Shown: piece after piece, positions 1-11,339 of the stretch
Layout of the letters: the number at the start of each line of letters is the position of its first letter
Numbering within the stretch: position 1 is the stretch's first letter
Source: Orobanche coerulescens
Lineage: Eukaryota > Streptophyta > Magnoliopsida > Lamiales > Orobanchaceae
Reading direction: 5' to 3'
Assembly: GCA_033398695.1 (NCBI GenBank)
Contig: CM065809.1
Span: 178,426,501 to 178,490,500 of the forward strand
Length of the DNA: 64,000 nt
The notes under the pieces: model-generated
The model's input: only the letters and a program-made list of their open reading frames with translations
Told to the model about the DNA's origin: nothing
Database searches by the model: none
Translations under genes and position numbers: made by a program

Positions 1-49
1 TTAATTTTTCATCGTCTTTTCGACGTCTCCTCATTTTTGTTCAACTCCT

Positions 50-245
50 TCGTTTCTCCCCCTTTCACGGTAAATCACATTTTCGATTTATTTCTCCTAT
101 CTCTCCCCCTTTTTGTATTCATCAAAAAGTGTATTAAAATACCAATAAAAAATTCAAAAAATATTGAAATATGCAAAAATAAATACAAGGGTATTAACTC
201 CCCCTGAAAATATTATCCGTTTAAAAAATTACTCCCCCTAAGTAA
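50..245 (-). promoter_or_regulatory. Multiple polypurine tracts of Sirevirus-type element
   Basis: Read on the minus strand, four AGGGGGAG-like purine runs lie just downstream of the gag stop, seen on the plus strand as CTCCCCCT-like blocks near 54-66, 101-113, 197-208 and 231-241. Repeated polypurine tracts before the 3' LTR are a known hallmark of Sireviruses. They prime plus-strand DNA synthesis. Their position only about 15 bp after gag means there is no room for pol. The 3' LTR would lie left of the window. Confidence 0.65.
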
Positions 246-256
246 AATACCAAAAA

Positions 257-1798
257 TCAATGTTTGGGGATCCAACCTATAGTTGGTTTTTGTTTAGAAA
301 TGTAGACGATATTTGAAACGATTGTTCCTTTAGGAACCCAAATTTTCTTAATTTTTATCGTCCGTCTCGGGCTTTTGCAACTTGAAATATGATGCCTGAT
401 TTTTAAACACTTTTCGCAATGGGGTATCTTAAAATTAACGGATTCGTTTTTCGAACGTGGTTTGAATCCTAACCCCTCTTTATTTAAAGTATATTTTTGA
501 ACACATAACATTTGTTCAAATTTATCGTTGCCGCACGAGAATTTTCTTGCCAAAGATTTTAGTTCATCTTGAACTTTTAAAAGATCATTCTTCAAAATAA
601 TTTCATTTTCAATACATTTTGAATGATCGATTTCGACAAATTTTCCCTTCTCGATAATTTTGGAATTTTCAATTTCCAAAGATTTAATTTTAGACTTAAG
701 GGATTTGATCTCGGATAAAGTATTTTGGAAATCCGTATGTAATAACTCAAATGCATCAAATAACTCGTCACGAGAGGATGTACTTACTTGGCTTTCGACG
801 TCGCTGTCGTCGAACGAACTCCGGGCCATGAGAGCGAGATTATTTTGATTGATGAATTCATCGTCTTCATCTTCATCGCTCCAAGTAGCCACGAGAACCT
901 CCTTCTTGGGTTTGACACGGCAATGCTTAGCGAAGTGGCCTGGTTTTCCACATTGTCGACAAGAGTTGTCGAACTTCTTTGTTTCGCTCGAGATATCCTT
1001 CTTCCTCCGGTTTAATAAGGTTTGGAATTTATTAATATTCTTGGCATAATATGCCGCTTCTTCGTCGCTTTCCTCCACCGGGATTTCTTCTTTCTTCCTC
1101 GATATCTTAGCCTTCATGGCTAACGATCGTTCCTTCGGCTTCGGATTGACACTTCGTGATTTTAACACGTTCTCATAATTAATTAGCGAACCAACGAGTG
1201 CGCTAAAATCGAGCGTGTTGAGATCTTTAGATTCCATAATCGCGGTCACAGTGCCGTCCCATTCGCTAGGTAGTGATCGTAAAATTTTCTTAACTTTTTC
1301 ACTGCTAGATAATGGTTTTCCGAACGAAGCAAGTCCATTGGTGATGACCGAGAATCGGTCGAGCATATTGGTGATGGACTCGTCACCCTTCATCATGAAT
1401 AACTCGTAGTCATGGAGAAGCATATTGATTTTCGTCTCCTTGACTTGAGTCGTCCCTTCGTGTGTGATTTCTAGAATTTTCCATATTTCTTTCGCACTCT
1501 CACACGACGAGATTCGATTGACCTCTTCGGGATTTAAGACACAAAATAAGAGTTGGGTGGCCTTACAATTTAAATGGTCATTTTTCCAATCGGCATCGTC
1601 GTATTCTTCAAAAGATTTGAGCGTACCGTCGGATTTGATAGGAACTTTTGGGCCAAGGCAAATGATCTTCCAAATCTCTATATCGTAGGCACGAATAAAG
1701 ATCGACATCTTTTTCTTCTATGTCAAATAATTTGAGCCATCAAAGAATGGTGGTCGGTTGAGAGCAAGGCCTTCGACTGGAGCAAATTGAAACGCCAT
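257..1798 (-). pseudogene. gag: Copia (Sirevirus-like) gag with one in-frame stop
   Basis: This is a retrotransposon nucleocapsid precursor that would package element RNA in cytoplasmic particles. The ATG at 1798 opens MAFQFAPVEG, followed by the RPPFFDGSNY motif typical of copia gag. A TAG at 1720-1718 then replaces what is normally Trp, and the same frame continues for about 480 codons. The body holds a UBN2-type gag domain (KEIWKILEITHEGT, ILRSLPSEW) and a CCHC zinc knuckle CRQCGKPGHFAKHC near plus-strand 920-965. A coiled-coil-like Lys/Glu/Ser-rich tail ends at KIWVPKG. No protease, integrase or reverse transcriptase follows. The lineage assignment rests on gag style and the multiple polypurine tracts. 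It is probably a non-autonomous, gag-only element that is now inactivated. Confidence 0.85.
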
Positions 1799-1840
1799 TG
1801 GATCTTTTTCTCCTCGAATGTTAAGCCGCGTATCGGAGTA

Positions 1841-1854
1841 CTGCTCTGATACCA
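1841..1854 (-). other. Primer binding site (initiator tRNA-Met)
   Basis: The minus strand reads TGGTATCAGAGC, the standard copia primer site complementary to the 3' end of initiator tRNA-Met. It lies 2 bp inside the LTR end. It fixes the element orientation (minus) and shows that the LTR at 1857-2895 is the 5' LTR. Confidence 0.93.
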
Positions 1855-2396
1855 ATTGTTGGGTATGGGATCGGATATTGCGCCGTTTGCGGAAGCGTAA
1901 ATATAAGTGCGGAAAATAAGAGCACACACAGATTTATAGAGGTTCGGCTATAAACGAGCCTACGTCCTCTCTCGGTATCTTTTTCTATAGGATCAAGATA
2001 AAAACCTCTTCTCCTCTCTTCTATCGGTCGAGGTATAACCGTTACAATCACGTCTTCTATTGGTCCGTGATAAACCACTCGTACTTGTCTTTGTGTCGGT
2101 CCAAGTTAACCCGTTTTCCTTTTCGTAGGACAAGGAATCAACCTCTCTAGCTTTCTATGGGTACTAGATAAACCTCATGAAGATAGCGATTGCGATTCTA
2201 ATAATGCCGGATCCTTGATCCTAATAACACCGAATCCAATCGTATCTTTTCTTTTACCACTTGTGTATGTTTTCGTGAATTCTCACTCAAACACTTACAA
2301 TTAAGCTCAATATCAACAACAAGAATGTGTGTAATAATATCACAAGAATAGACTATTTGCTCAAGGTTGTTGTCTTTGATCAATACCATAAACATG

Positions 2397-2404
2397 GTAT
2401 TTAT
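2397..2404 (-). promoter_or_regulatory. TATA box of the copia LTR
   Basis: The minus strand reads CTATAAATACC, a canonical plant TATA box. It sits about 45 bp downstream (in sense) of the last palindromic word, so transcription should begin about 30 bp further, near plus-strand 2365-2370. Confidence 0.7.
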
Positions 2405-2447
2405 AGGCTCCATCTTCAAACTAGCCGTTAGCTACTGCACACTGCAT

Positions 2448-2762
2448 TACGTACGCTATCTCATTCATATTACGTACGTAAGATTCATTACGTACGTTAA
2501 CTTCCCCAGGTTACGTACGTTAGCCCAGTCCAGTTTCAATCCAGTGAGTTTCGTTTCTTTGGTTACGTACGTTAGCATTGACGTCGTTACGTACGTTAAC
2601 ATTACGTCACTGATGATGTCATATATCCGTTGCATGCTTTTCTGACTTTGACTCCTCCAACGTTCACTTGTTTGAACTCCTTTACGTACGTTATACATCC
2701 TCCATTACGTACGTTAGATTGCCCATATTACGTACGTTAACATACCCTTGTTACGTACGTTA
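2448..2762. repeat. Array of ten TTACGTACGTTA words in the copia U3
   Basis: The words start at about 2448, 2470, 2488, 2511, 2563, 2587, 2682, 2704, 2728 and 2751. Spacing is mostly 18-24 bp and the spacers are unrelated to one another. The core TACGTACGTA is a perfect palindrome with two ACGT cores, the recognition core of plant bZIP factors (known biology). The array stops at the TATA box. Confidence 0.9.
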
Positions 2763-2895
2763 GCTTTATTTTATCCAGCATTTAGCACTTCGTTTTCCTT
2801 CGATGCTTGCTTCGCCTCTTCGTTGTTTTGTTTTGTTTAGCAACTTTAATCATCAAAACACTTTTAATTTATGTATGGAACAAAATGTTCCAACA

Positions 2896-4387
2896 AATGT
2901 CTCAAAAGACTTTTCTGTTTTCTAAAACACACGAGATTTGTAAAACACTTTACCGATCGTTTATGCATTTTATTTCTATCTTTCGGGGTTTTGATTTATT
3001 TGTTCAAATGAAACTTCTCGGGAAGTCTTTCGCTGTGTTTGACTTGTTGATATTTCAATGTTTTGTCATAGCATGGTTGAGGTAATCCAGGATGGGTTAA
3101 TGGTTGATGTTGCGAGCCATATGTGGAAAAAGGAATTTTTATCGGAGTCTATACATTGGGATTTTGGAACTCTATCGTGTGGTTTTCCAATGGAATGTCA
3201 GTGGAATTGGTGACGAACCGAATTGGTATACAGGAGTATGGTTGTGGTCAATCATTTGCATGATTCCATTTTTATTTAAACGTATGTTTTCGAAAAGAAT
3301 TTTTATCGAGAACTTGGCACCAGCGAGCCGATTTAACTTTTAAAATTGATTTCGTGGTCTTACGAAAATTTATGTTTTGAGTTTTCAAACTCTTGAAAGA
3401 ACTTTCGAAAATTGTCTTCGTGACAAGAGTATATGATTTCAAACTGGTTTTGAAAATGTGATTAATAACCATACGTATTTGGTGCATAGTGCATAACATG
3501 GTGAAGTTGTGAGTATGACTCACGAACTGGTTATGACATCCCTATGGTACGATGAATAGAGATCCGAACTTTGGTATGGTAGTAGCTCGACTTTACCATA
3601 GTGATCTTCGAATGATTTCTTTGTAAGTGCAGATTTGGGGTTGTTGACCTCATGCTGGTTGTTTTGAGTATCGATTGGTCGTTCCCACTCCATGTATAAT
3701 TTGGATATGTTCGACGGGTTGTGATTGGTTGTTCGTATGCCGAGGGGTATGCTCACCAGTCGGGTATGTTTATTGAGACACACTGTATGTGATTGGTGTG
3801 TCATTTTGAGAATGTTATTCTTTCGTATATCTGTTTCTGTGGTTATGTGTTGATCGTGTTGGAGTTTATCATGTTGATGATATTCTCGATTGTGTTTTGA
3901 CCTCTGGTTGGTCATATTGGAATTTATCATGTCGATGATAAATTCGGTTGATTGTTGATCATTGTTGGTGATCATCTGAGCGTTCGGATTTTGTGTTGAT
4001 GTTTCGGGATTCGTGTCGTTGTTTTGGGCAGTTGTTTTGAAGATGTATTGTGTATTATTCGTCTTATCGAAATTGGGACTTGATTATGTAATCAGGCAGA
4101 CAGGATTTGATTCGGGCAGATTGTTTCATCCGAAGATGATATATTTTGTTGAGACTCAGGGAATTTTGATCGTAAGCGTATTGAGACTGTACAGTGAGAT
4201 CGCTTGCTAGTATCTCAGGAGATCGTCGACCTGCGTATTTGTAAGTATGCTCTTTTGGTTATTCGGTAATAACGATAATTGATCGTTGTCGTGATGGTTT
4301 TGGGATATTTTGGGTTGAACGGTATGTTTGTTTGTTTTATGACGGATTCAAGTTTCGAGGACGAAACTTAATTTAAGTGGTGTAGAA
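2896..4387 (+). mobile_element. Non-coding 3' internal remnant of a Ty3/gypsy (chromovirus-like) element
   Basis: No credible long reading frame is present. Just before the LTR, a phrase translating as SSFEDET is followed by AAGTGGTGTAGAA, the usual end of chromovirus pol (FEDE...) plus its polypurine tract at about 4375-4387. The rest is low-complexity G/T-rich sequence, possibly deleted or decayed pol or a spacer. This makes 4388 onward the 3' LTR of a plus-strand element whose 5' part has been lost. Confidence 0.6.
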
Positions 4388-4697
4388 TGTAATATCCGAA
4401 ATTTCTACTACTGTTGTTTGATATTATTTTATCCGAGTTATATTGTACAGCGTGGAATCTGTACATTAGGGATAAAATAAATAAAGGACTGAGATGTCAG
4501 TATCGGTATAATTGTCGTATCTGGTCGACAGTTGCATTTGAGGATATCGTGTATCAAGTTATCGTACTTTCGATATAGAGTATATCGTATAAGAATATTA
4601 TTAGATTCAGTGTTTGTGTTCAGTGTGTCTTATGTTCGTTTTTGGTATGTCGAGACGTTGGACAAGAATAGTTGAAAATGGCTAAGTGTAACATTAT

Positions 4698-5204
4698 TAG
4701 CGCACACTAATAATCATGAGTAGCGCACGCTATCGTGCAGGTTTAGCACACGCTACGGATATAAGATAACGCACGCTAATGCAGTCTGATCGTAAGGAAT
4801 CTACGCGTGGACCAGGCCACTTTCGGCGCACGTTCTGATAAGTCAACGGATGTTGTAATGTAGTGTTAGCGCACGCTAATGCATGCTGATTAGCGCACGC
4901 TAATTGTATATCGGTCAACAGGGAATCTTGGCTTTATTGGTTGCTTTCGGCATGTGGGGTCACGAGCATCTTCGTGGTAGGTGTAGACTGTAGCAAGTCA
5001 ACTGGTATTAGCGCACGCTAAATATAAGGACTTGCGTACGCTAGACAGTGTAAGTTACGTACGCTAATGCATGGGCATTACGTACGTAAGCACATGTACG
5101 AAACCGCATAAAGAGCCTCGGATGCGAGATAGCGCACGCTAACAAAGTCGCTTAGCGCACGCTAGAGTCATGCGCACGCTAAACATAAGGTTTAGCGCAC
5201 GCTA
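4698..5204. repeat. Array of TAGCGCACGCTA words upstream of the TATA box
   Basis: About fourteen copies of TTAGCGCACGCTAA or close variants start near 4698, 4720, 4743, 4766, 4866, 4890, 5009, 5031, 5055, 5078, 5130, 5152, 5171 and 5191. Neighbouring copies are 18-24 bp apart, mostly 22-24. Two members (5055, 5078) are instead TTACGTACGCTAA and TTACGTACGTAA, the word used by the copia LTR at 2448-2762 and the solo LTR at 43376-43702. Confidence 0.9.
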
Positions 5205-5215
5205 GTAATATACTT

Positions 5216-5222
5216 TATAAAA
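5216..5222 (+). promoter_or_regulatory. TATA box of the gypsy LTR
   Basis: CTTTATAAAAAGGG begins 12 bp after the last word of the array. A transcript would start near 5245. The downstream GAGAGAGAG leader fits a plant 5' leader. Confidence 0.65.
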
Positions 5223-5947
5223 AGGGACAGAAGGGTGTTATGAAGCATTTCGTCCATTCCTTCCTTGCAACCGAGAGAGAGAGTTTTTAGAGAGAAGTTT
5301 GAGGTCCCAAACACTGAGAGATGATAATCTTTAACAAAGATTAAGCTGAGGAACATGGATTAAAGTCTTGTTCTTGAAATTATTGATGATTCTTGGAATG
5401 AAGTTGATTGTTCTCCTTCATGATTCGCCTATCAAGGTAATAGTTCTTCACTTTTGGATTTCGTTTGGATTGATTATTGATGTTCTTGAGTTGATGATTA
5501 TCATATATTCGAGTGATGAGCATGACAACGAGTTGGATTACCGTACTAAGTTAGTGTTGTTATCAATATATGAGTATTGATATGTTTCGTATGGTTTTGG
5601 ATGGAATTAAAGAGATATGTTGATGTAATTCCCTTCTTCAATTCGGATTTTTGATGTTTTGTCGTTGGTTACTTCGTATGGTAACGATTATGGTGGTGCT
5701 ATTGTGATTCTTGAAGTTATATGAATTGTATGTCGAAGAACATGATGAATAAGGATTTTTAGATGTTAGAACACATCGGATTTTGTCATTTTATGGATCA
5801 TGAACGTGAATTTGGATAATTCGTGTTCTTGAAGAACTATTGAATTATATGTCATGATTGTTATGAAATCCTTAATATCGAGATGAGTTGATCATTAACA
5901 TGATGGAAGTGTTAGACGATGCTTGAAATGCATGCCACTGCACAGCA

Positions 5948-6031
5948 TTAGCGCACGCTAAGCTTACTGGATAGCGCACGCTAACGGGAGCAACTTAGCG
6001 CACGCTACGTTATGCGTTTAACGTGCGCTAA
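5948..6031. repeat. Second, four-copy TAGCGCACGCTA array inside the transcribed LTR
   Basis: Words at 5948, 5971, 5995 and 6018 are spaced 23, 24 and 23 bp. The last is inverted (TTAACGTGCGCTAA). The cluster lies about 730 bp downstream of the TATA box, so it would be transcribed. Confidence 0.85.
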
Positions 6032-6854
6032 GTAGGCAGACAGTGCAGTATTTTTGTGTTTTGATTATGAATTCGTGATGGTTTGACTTGGTTTGTTCTG
6101 ACTGTGTTTATTCGAGGTTGTGTTGAACCGTTGAGTTCGATTGGTTAGTTTTGTCGGTTGTTGATTGTTATCGGATATGTGTTATTTGATTTCTTCGATA
6201 GGTTGAGATTATTGATCGGTGATTATAACCGAATGTTGCGGTCGTGTTCGAGTATGTCCATTGTATTGCTTTTGATCGGGGCTGAGGAGCTCGTAGACAA
6301 AGACAATGTGTTCGGCAGCAGCTTCGTGGTATCGGTATCGAGGCAAGTTATTACTTGCTCAGTTATAATATTTAATGAATGGTTTCAGTTACATTTCGTT
6401 TATAATGCATATGGCGATGAGTATTATTGTGAACTCTGGGTATTCGGATCGCATATCGTTCTTTCAATTCTGGGAGGTAAATCATAATGTATATGCTTTA
6501 TCTCAGTTATTGGTATGTTCGGGTATCGAGGGTACATTATGGTAAAGACGAGGATATGAGTACCTATAGTTCATTGTACGTTTGGATCGCCGAGCATTGA
6601 GGATAATTGCCGGTGATGTTTTGACATCGAGATTGCTCCTAAAGGACTCGGGACAAGTATCTTAGTTTGATTCGGTTTAGTGTTAATGATGTTGATCATG
6701 CAGGTTGTCATTCATGTTGATGAACATGAAGTCGTCTTAGTTGTGTCATCATATTGTCGTTCATGTTCTGTTGTTCATATTGATGAACATATTGTTTTGC
6801 ATATGTGTATGCATATTGTGTTGTTTATGTTGTGTTGATCCGATGGGATCGCGC

Positions 6855-7160
6855 GATCTATGCTGAGGGCGCTGGATCGGATGTCCACCTCGTGTTGGTC
6901 CGACGAGATCATCTTGGGATCTATGCTGAGGGCGCTGGATCATTGGACAGGTTTTTCCACCTCGTGTTGGTCCGACGGGATCATCTTGGGATCTATGCTG
7001 AGGGCGCTGGATCATTGGATTACACAGTGTCGTGTTGATGGAATCATGTGGATTCGCATCGTTGGTTTTATATGTGTTGTTGTATGTATATTATTGGTTA
7101 TCCACCTCGTGTTGATCTTGTAGGATCATCTTGGGATCTATGCTGAGGGCGCTGGATCAT
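6855..7160 (+). repeat. Tandem repeat with GATCTATGCTGAGGGCGCTG core
   Basis: The core occurs at about 6855, 6918, 6991 and 7135, giving steps of 63, 73 and 144 bp (two units). Units also share a CCACCTCGTGTTGGTCCGA segment. This is typical of short tandem expansions inside long LTRs; no coding role is apparent. Confidence 0.85.
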
Positions 7161-7976
7161 GGGATTTCCATCGAGTATACATTGTTGATATTGTTTTGAG
7201 CATATTGACGTGGTCATATGAGTATGCATTTGTAGGTCTTGTGTTAGGACCGTGTCCGTATTTCATTGATCTGATCTCGGATTAGACTGATATGATTGTC
7301 GTGGCACTTCATATCTCGAGGTATGTTCCGTATTTCCTTTGGTATTTGTCTTTGATGGACAATCGGTTATCGTTTTGGGATTTGATGATGTTATTCGATG
7401 GATCGTATTGGTCAGTAATGATATATTTCTGTATCGTGAGTTGGTGATGATAGTTTGAGAATCTTGAGTATTGTTTGAGGTACAATACAGATATTATGTT
7501 CGAGTTTATTGGTTAATCGAGTACGAGATGTGAAATGTGATAATGGTTATTCTGATGAGAATTACTTGAGTAAGTAAAGTTATGGCGGTAAGATTACGTT
7601 GGTCGTATTCTTATGTTGTATTCTCGTTGGTATGTAATTATTAATGTTTTGTGAAGGTTATCATTGTTGGATATTATGGCTGACCCCATCGTGGGATTTC
7701 TTTTTAGGTTCTTGGAGTATCGAGCTTGTAGCGGTCGTGAAGAGATGAGCTTCCCGGAAGATACTGGCTAGGACATATTTTGTGCATTGAGTTTCTTGAT
7801 TGGTTCTTGTATTCCGCTGCTAGAGTATCTTTATGGTTGGTCTTTTTCCGTTGCGTGAGTATTTTGAAATGACCTTTTGGTATCTGGTAACTGAGGTTGC
7901 TTTGGAAATCGTTTTCTAAACTTTTGAGTGTCGGCCGTTTGGCCTTGCGATTTCAAATGAGTTTTTACGACGGTAT

Positions 7977-10900
7977 TTGATAAATGGATTTTATATCTTT
8001 ATGCATTTTAAACGTCAATTGCAATATGTGCTTCATCCTCAAGGACTTTTTGGCCATCTCGATGGATTTACTCCTTGTCCGCCTCTTCCGGCTGACCCGT
8101 CGGCTTCATCGCCCTCCAATCCGAGTTTCGGTGCTTCCAAAGTGCCTCAAGAGGACTATGTTGCTGCTAAGGCAGCCTATGATGCTTGGGTTGCAGAGGA
8201 TCAACGCCTCTATGGTCTGATTTATGCTTCTCTCTCTCATGAAGCCATGAATGAAGTCACTACTTGTGAGACCGCTAAGGAGATGTGGGACAATCTTGCT
8301 GTTGCCTACCAACCTCAAAGTAAGTCCACTGCTTTTAGTTTTGGCCAACAAGCTTCTATGGTTCGTAAGACGGGTATCGTTTATGAACTTCACCTAACCC
8401 TAAAGGCACTTTTTGATCAATTGTCTATTATGGGATCTCCTGTTTCTAATGATGACCAGCTCTTGTGGTTCTTGAATGCTTTGGGGCCTGAGTTTAAAGA
8501 GTTTAATGCTCCTTTGTTACTCGTGATCCCACTCTAAGTTATGCCCAAATCGTTGCGGAGGCTAAGGCCTATGAAGCCTATTTGCAAACTTTTCACAAGA
8601 TGCAGGGCTTAACAATTCAAGGAAGCACTTCTTCTGCCCCGTCGCTTTTCTGTCTTCAAATTCTTCCCAGGAAGACCGCGCATGTACACATGCGCCGGCA
8701 AGTGGAGCGTGTGGCGATGGCACGTGGCGTCCACGCGCCGCTAGGGGCAGCCGCTATGGCGGTCGTCGTCGTGACAGAAATTCCTGGCGGTCCTCCGGTC
8801 CTTCTCAGCTACCTAGATCCACTGCTGGAGGATCTTCTTCCATCCAATGTCAATTATGTTGGAATTGGGGTCACTCCGTCGGTCAATGCCGCTCTTCTCG
8901 CCCGATTGAACAAGATCAAGTTGCTCATCAAGTCCAGCCACCACTTTCAATTGAGCCACCTCTTGTTGCTTCAGACTGGTACATTGATTCAGGTGTATCC
9001 AGCCACTTGAGCTCCTCCGCCTCTAATCTTGAAAGTGTCGCTCCATATGTTGGTAAATATCTTGTTTCCATTGGCAATGGTGATAAAATTACTATTTCTG
9101 CTATTGGTACTGCCCAAATTAGTCCTTCTCTGCGTCTATATGATGTTTTGGTTGTGCCTCAAATTACTAAAAAATTATTATCTATAAGCAAGCTTACTCA
9201 GGATCTTGGTGTGCTTATAACTTTTGATGATCGTTCCTTTGTTATTCAGCACAAAATCACCAAGTCAATCATGGGTCAAGGGCTCATTGAGGATGGACTT
9301 TATGTTCTCTATCATGGTAAAGAGGCTCTTCTTTCCTTTGTTAGGCAAAATAATAATAAGGCATATTTTGAGATTTGGCATGCTCGCCTTGGACATGTGT
9401 ACCCTAGTATTATTTCCTTGTTGAACATGAAAGGTTTTATATTGCTTTCTTCAACTTTGCCGAAACCTAATACTTGTGTTCCATGTGTTATGTCTAAAGG
9501 ACAAAAATTATCTTTTGTGGAGAACTTTAAACGGGCTGAAAAAGTATTGGATTTGGTTCATTGTGATTTATGGGGACCTTCACCAGTTTTATCTCGTAAT
9601 GGTTTCTCTTTTTATGCTCTTTTTCTCGATGATTATTTTCGCTTTACGTGATTTTATCCCCTTCGGCGAAAATCTGATTTTGTTGAAATTTATTTCCAAT
9701 TTGAGGCGCTAGTAGAGAATCTTTATTCCTATCGAATCAAGGTCTTTTAAAGCGATGGTGGGACTGAATTTCTCAATAATCGCCTACAATCTCATTTTGC
9801 TATGAAAGGAATCCATCATCAGGTTTCTTGCCCTTATACGCCGGAGCAGAATGGGCGTGCTGAAAGAAAGCATCGTCACATTGTAGAAATAGGGCTCTCA
9901 ATGCTATTTCACTCTCACTTACCACTTCCTTATTGGGATGATGCATTTGCCAGTGCTGTTTATACTATCAACCATTTGCCGACTCTGGTTTTGGATGATG
10001 TCTCTCCTTTTCAGCTACTTTATGGTCGCCCACCGGTTTACTCTAATTTTCACCCTTTTGGGTGCGGGTTTTTCCATATGTCCGTCCTACAACTGCTCAT
10101 AAGCTGGCTCCTTGCAGTATTCCCTGTGTTTTCCTTGGATACAGTGCTCACTATAAGGGTTTTCGGTGCTTGGATACTGAGACTGGTTGTGTATATATGT
10201 CTCGTCATGCACGATTTGATTAATCTTGTTTTCCCTTTGCCACAACCCCTTCTGCCACTAAGTTCTCTTCTCTGGATGCTTCATCCTTTATTGATCCTAC
10301 TCTTCGTGAGCTTCCACCTACACATGTGCCTTCTGATGATGTCTCCACTCCATTATGTTCTATCTGTTCATTATCCACTGCACTCGTTCCTTCTGGTGAT
10401 CCTTCTGTTGAGGTTCATACTAGCGTTTCTTCTCCTGTGCGTTCATCTCCGCCTACTTCTCCTTCGGCATATCCACCTCCTTCCATGCCTAGCTCCTCGT
10501 CTTCCCCAGGGTCTTCTTCACCTCCTGCTCCTCGTACTCACTCGATGGTGACTCGTCTTTAGGATGGTACCCGTGTTCCTCGCAATCTCGGTCCAGATTT
10601 TGAGGTTACTGGCTTGTTGGCTAAGCTTCTTACTCAGAAGGAGCCTCGTGATTATCGTGCTACTTCTCGTAGTCCAAAATGGGTGATTGCAATGGATGAG
10701 GAGATAGCGGCTCTCCGTCAATAACAGACATGGGATCTAGTACCTCGTCCGCCAAATGCGAACATTGTTGGTTCAAAGTGGGTTTATCTTTCGAAATAAT
10801 GCCCCGATGGGTATGTTAATCGTTACAAGGCTCGGTTGGTAGCTAAAGGTTACTATCAGATACCTGGCTTTGATTTTGATCACACTTTTAGTCCCGCAAT

Positions 10901-11036
10901 CAAAGCTGCTACTGTTCGTACTGTTCTTGCTATCGCTACAATGCAAAAGTGGCCTATTCACCAGCTTGATGTCGAGAATGCCTTCCTCAATGGTGTTCTT
11001 GATGCTCCTGTCTACACTACGCCAACAGATTTTGTT
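7977..11036 (+). pseudogene. Degenerate Ty1/copia gag-pol fragment
   Basis: The domains appear in the normal copia order but in several frames. Gag covers about 7977-8537 (GLFGHLDG, ETAKEMWDNL). The retropepsin site WYIDSG is near 8977. The GAG-pre-integrase domain has HARLGH and CVPC near 9380-9490. Integrase runs from 9560 (HCDLWGP, then TGA at 9649-9651 in place of Trp) to about 10060 (YTPEQNGRAERKHRH, the catalytic Glu region). The reverse transcriptase start lies at about 10670-11030 ([26 protein letters not shown]). It stops before the YVDD box, with stop codons near 10723 and 10797. RNase H and both LTRs are missing. The left edge abuts the gypsy LTR. This is a dead, 3'-truncated copy. 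Confidence 0.88.
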
Positions 11037-11339
11037 AGTGTTGCGCTCAAAAGTGTTGTAGTAGCTCTAAAAATTTTACCTGCTGCAACATTGCTTTTTT
11101 GAGGTTGCTGTATATGTTAACAAAGTGTTGCCTTAGCTATAACTTTATATTTTTTATAAAACTTTTAAAATAAATATTTAATTTACTGTAAATTTATTTA
11201 AAATTGGAAAAATATATTATTTAAAATTTCAAAACAAACAATTTGTGATTACAGTCAATAATGTCAATTTTGTACAATATAACATTTTTAATAATTTAAA
11301 AATAGAGTAAACTATTATAAATGTAATAAACTTAGACTT
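11037..11339. other. AT-rich sequence, no gene seen
   Basis: Short phrases with AGTGTTG and GAGGTTGC resemble the ends of DNA transposons, but no terminal inverted repeats or target duplication could be paired. I see nothing coding. Confidence 0.4.

Larger units (their letters stand above)
1857..2895 (-). mobile_element. 5' LTR of the Sirevirus-like copia element
   Basis: The 1,039-bp LTR is bounded by TGTTGGAACA (minus 5' end at 2895) and CCCAACA (1857), a 5'-TG...CA-3' structure with a short inverted repeat. Its U3 holds ten TTACGTACGTTA-type words directly upstream of a TATA box. The R/U5 part is CT-rich with repeated ACCTCT-like words. The other LTR is outside the window. Confidence 0.88.
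4388..7976 (+). mobile_element. Long Ty3/gypsy (Tekay-like) LTR, 3' end missing
   Basis: The LTR begins TGTAATATCC straight after the polypurine tract. It contains a word array (4698-5204), a TATA box (5216), a leader with AG-rich sequence, a second small word array (5948-6031), a 63-73 bp tandem repeat (6855-7160), and a U5-like tail with the phrase GTCGGCCGTTTGGCC near 7930. No TG...CA end is visible before copia gag sequence starts near 7977, so this LTR looks truncated. Family assignment is by resemblance to other gypsy-type LTRs in this window. Confidence 0.6.

Noticed and set aside
4698..5204. CRISPR-like array of short repeats and spacers
   Set aside because: Repeats of 12-14 bp with about 10-bp spacers are far too short, no cas genes exist, and the array lies in a plant LTR promoter.
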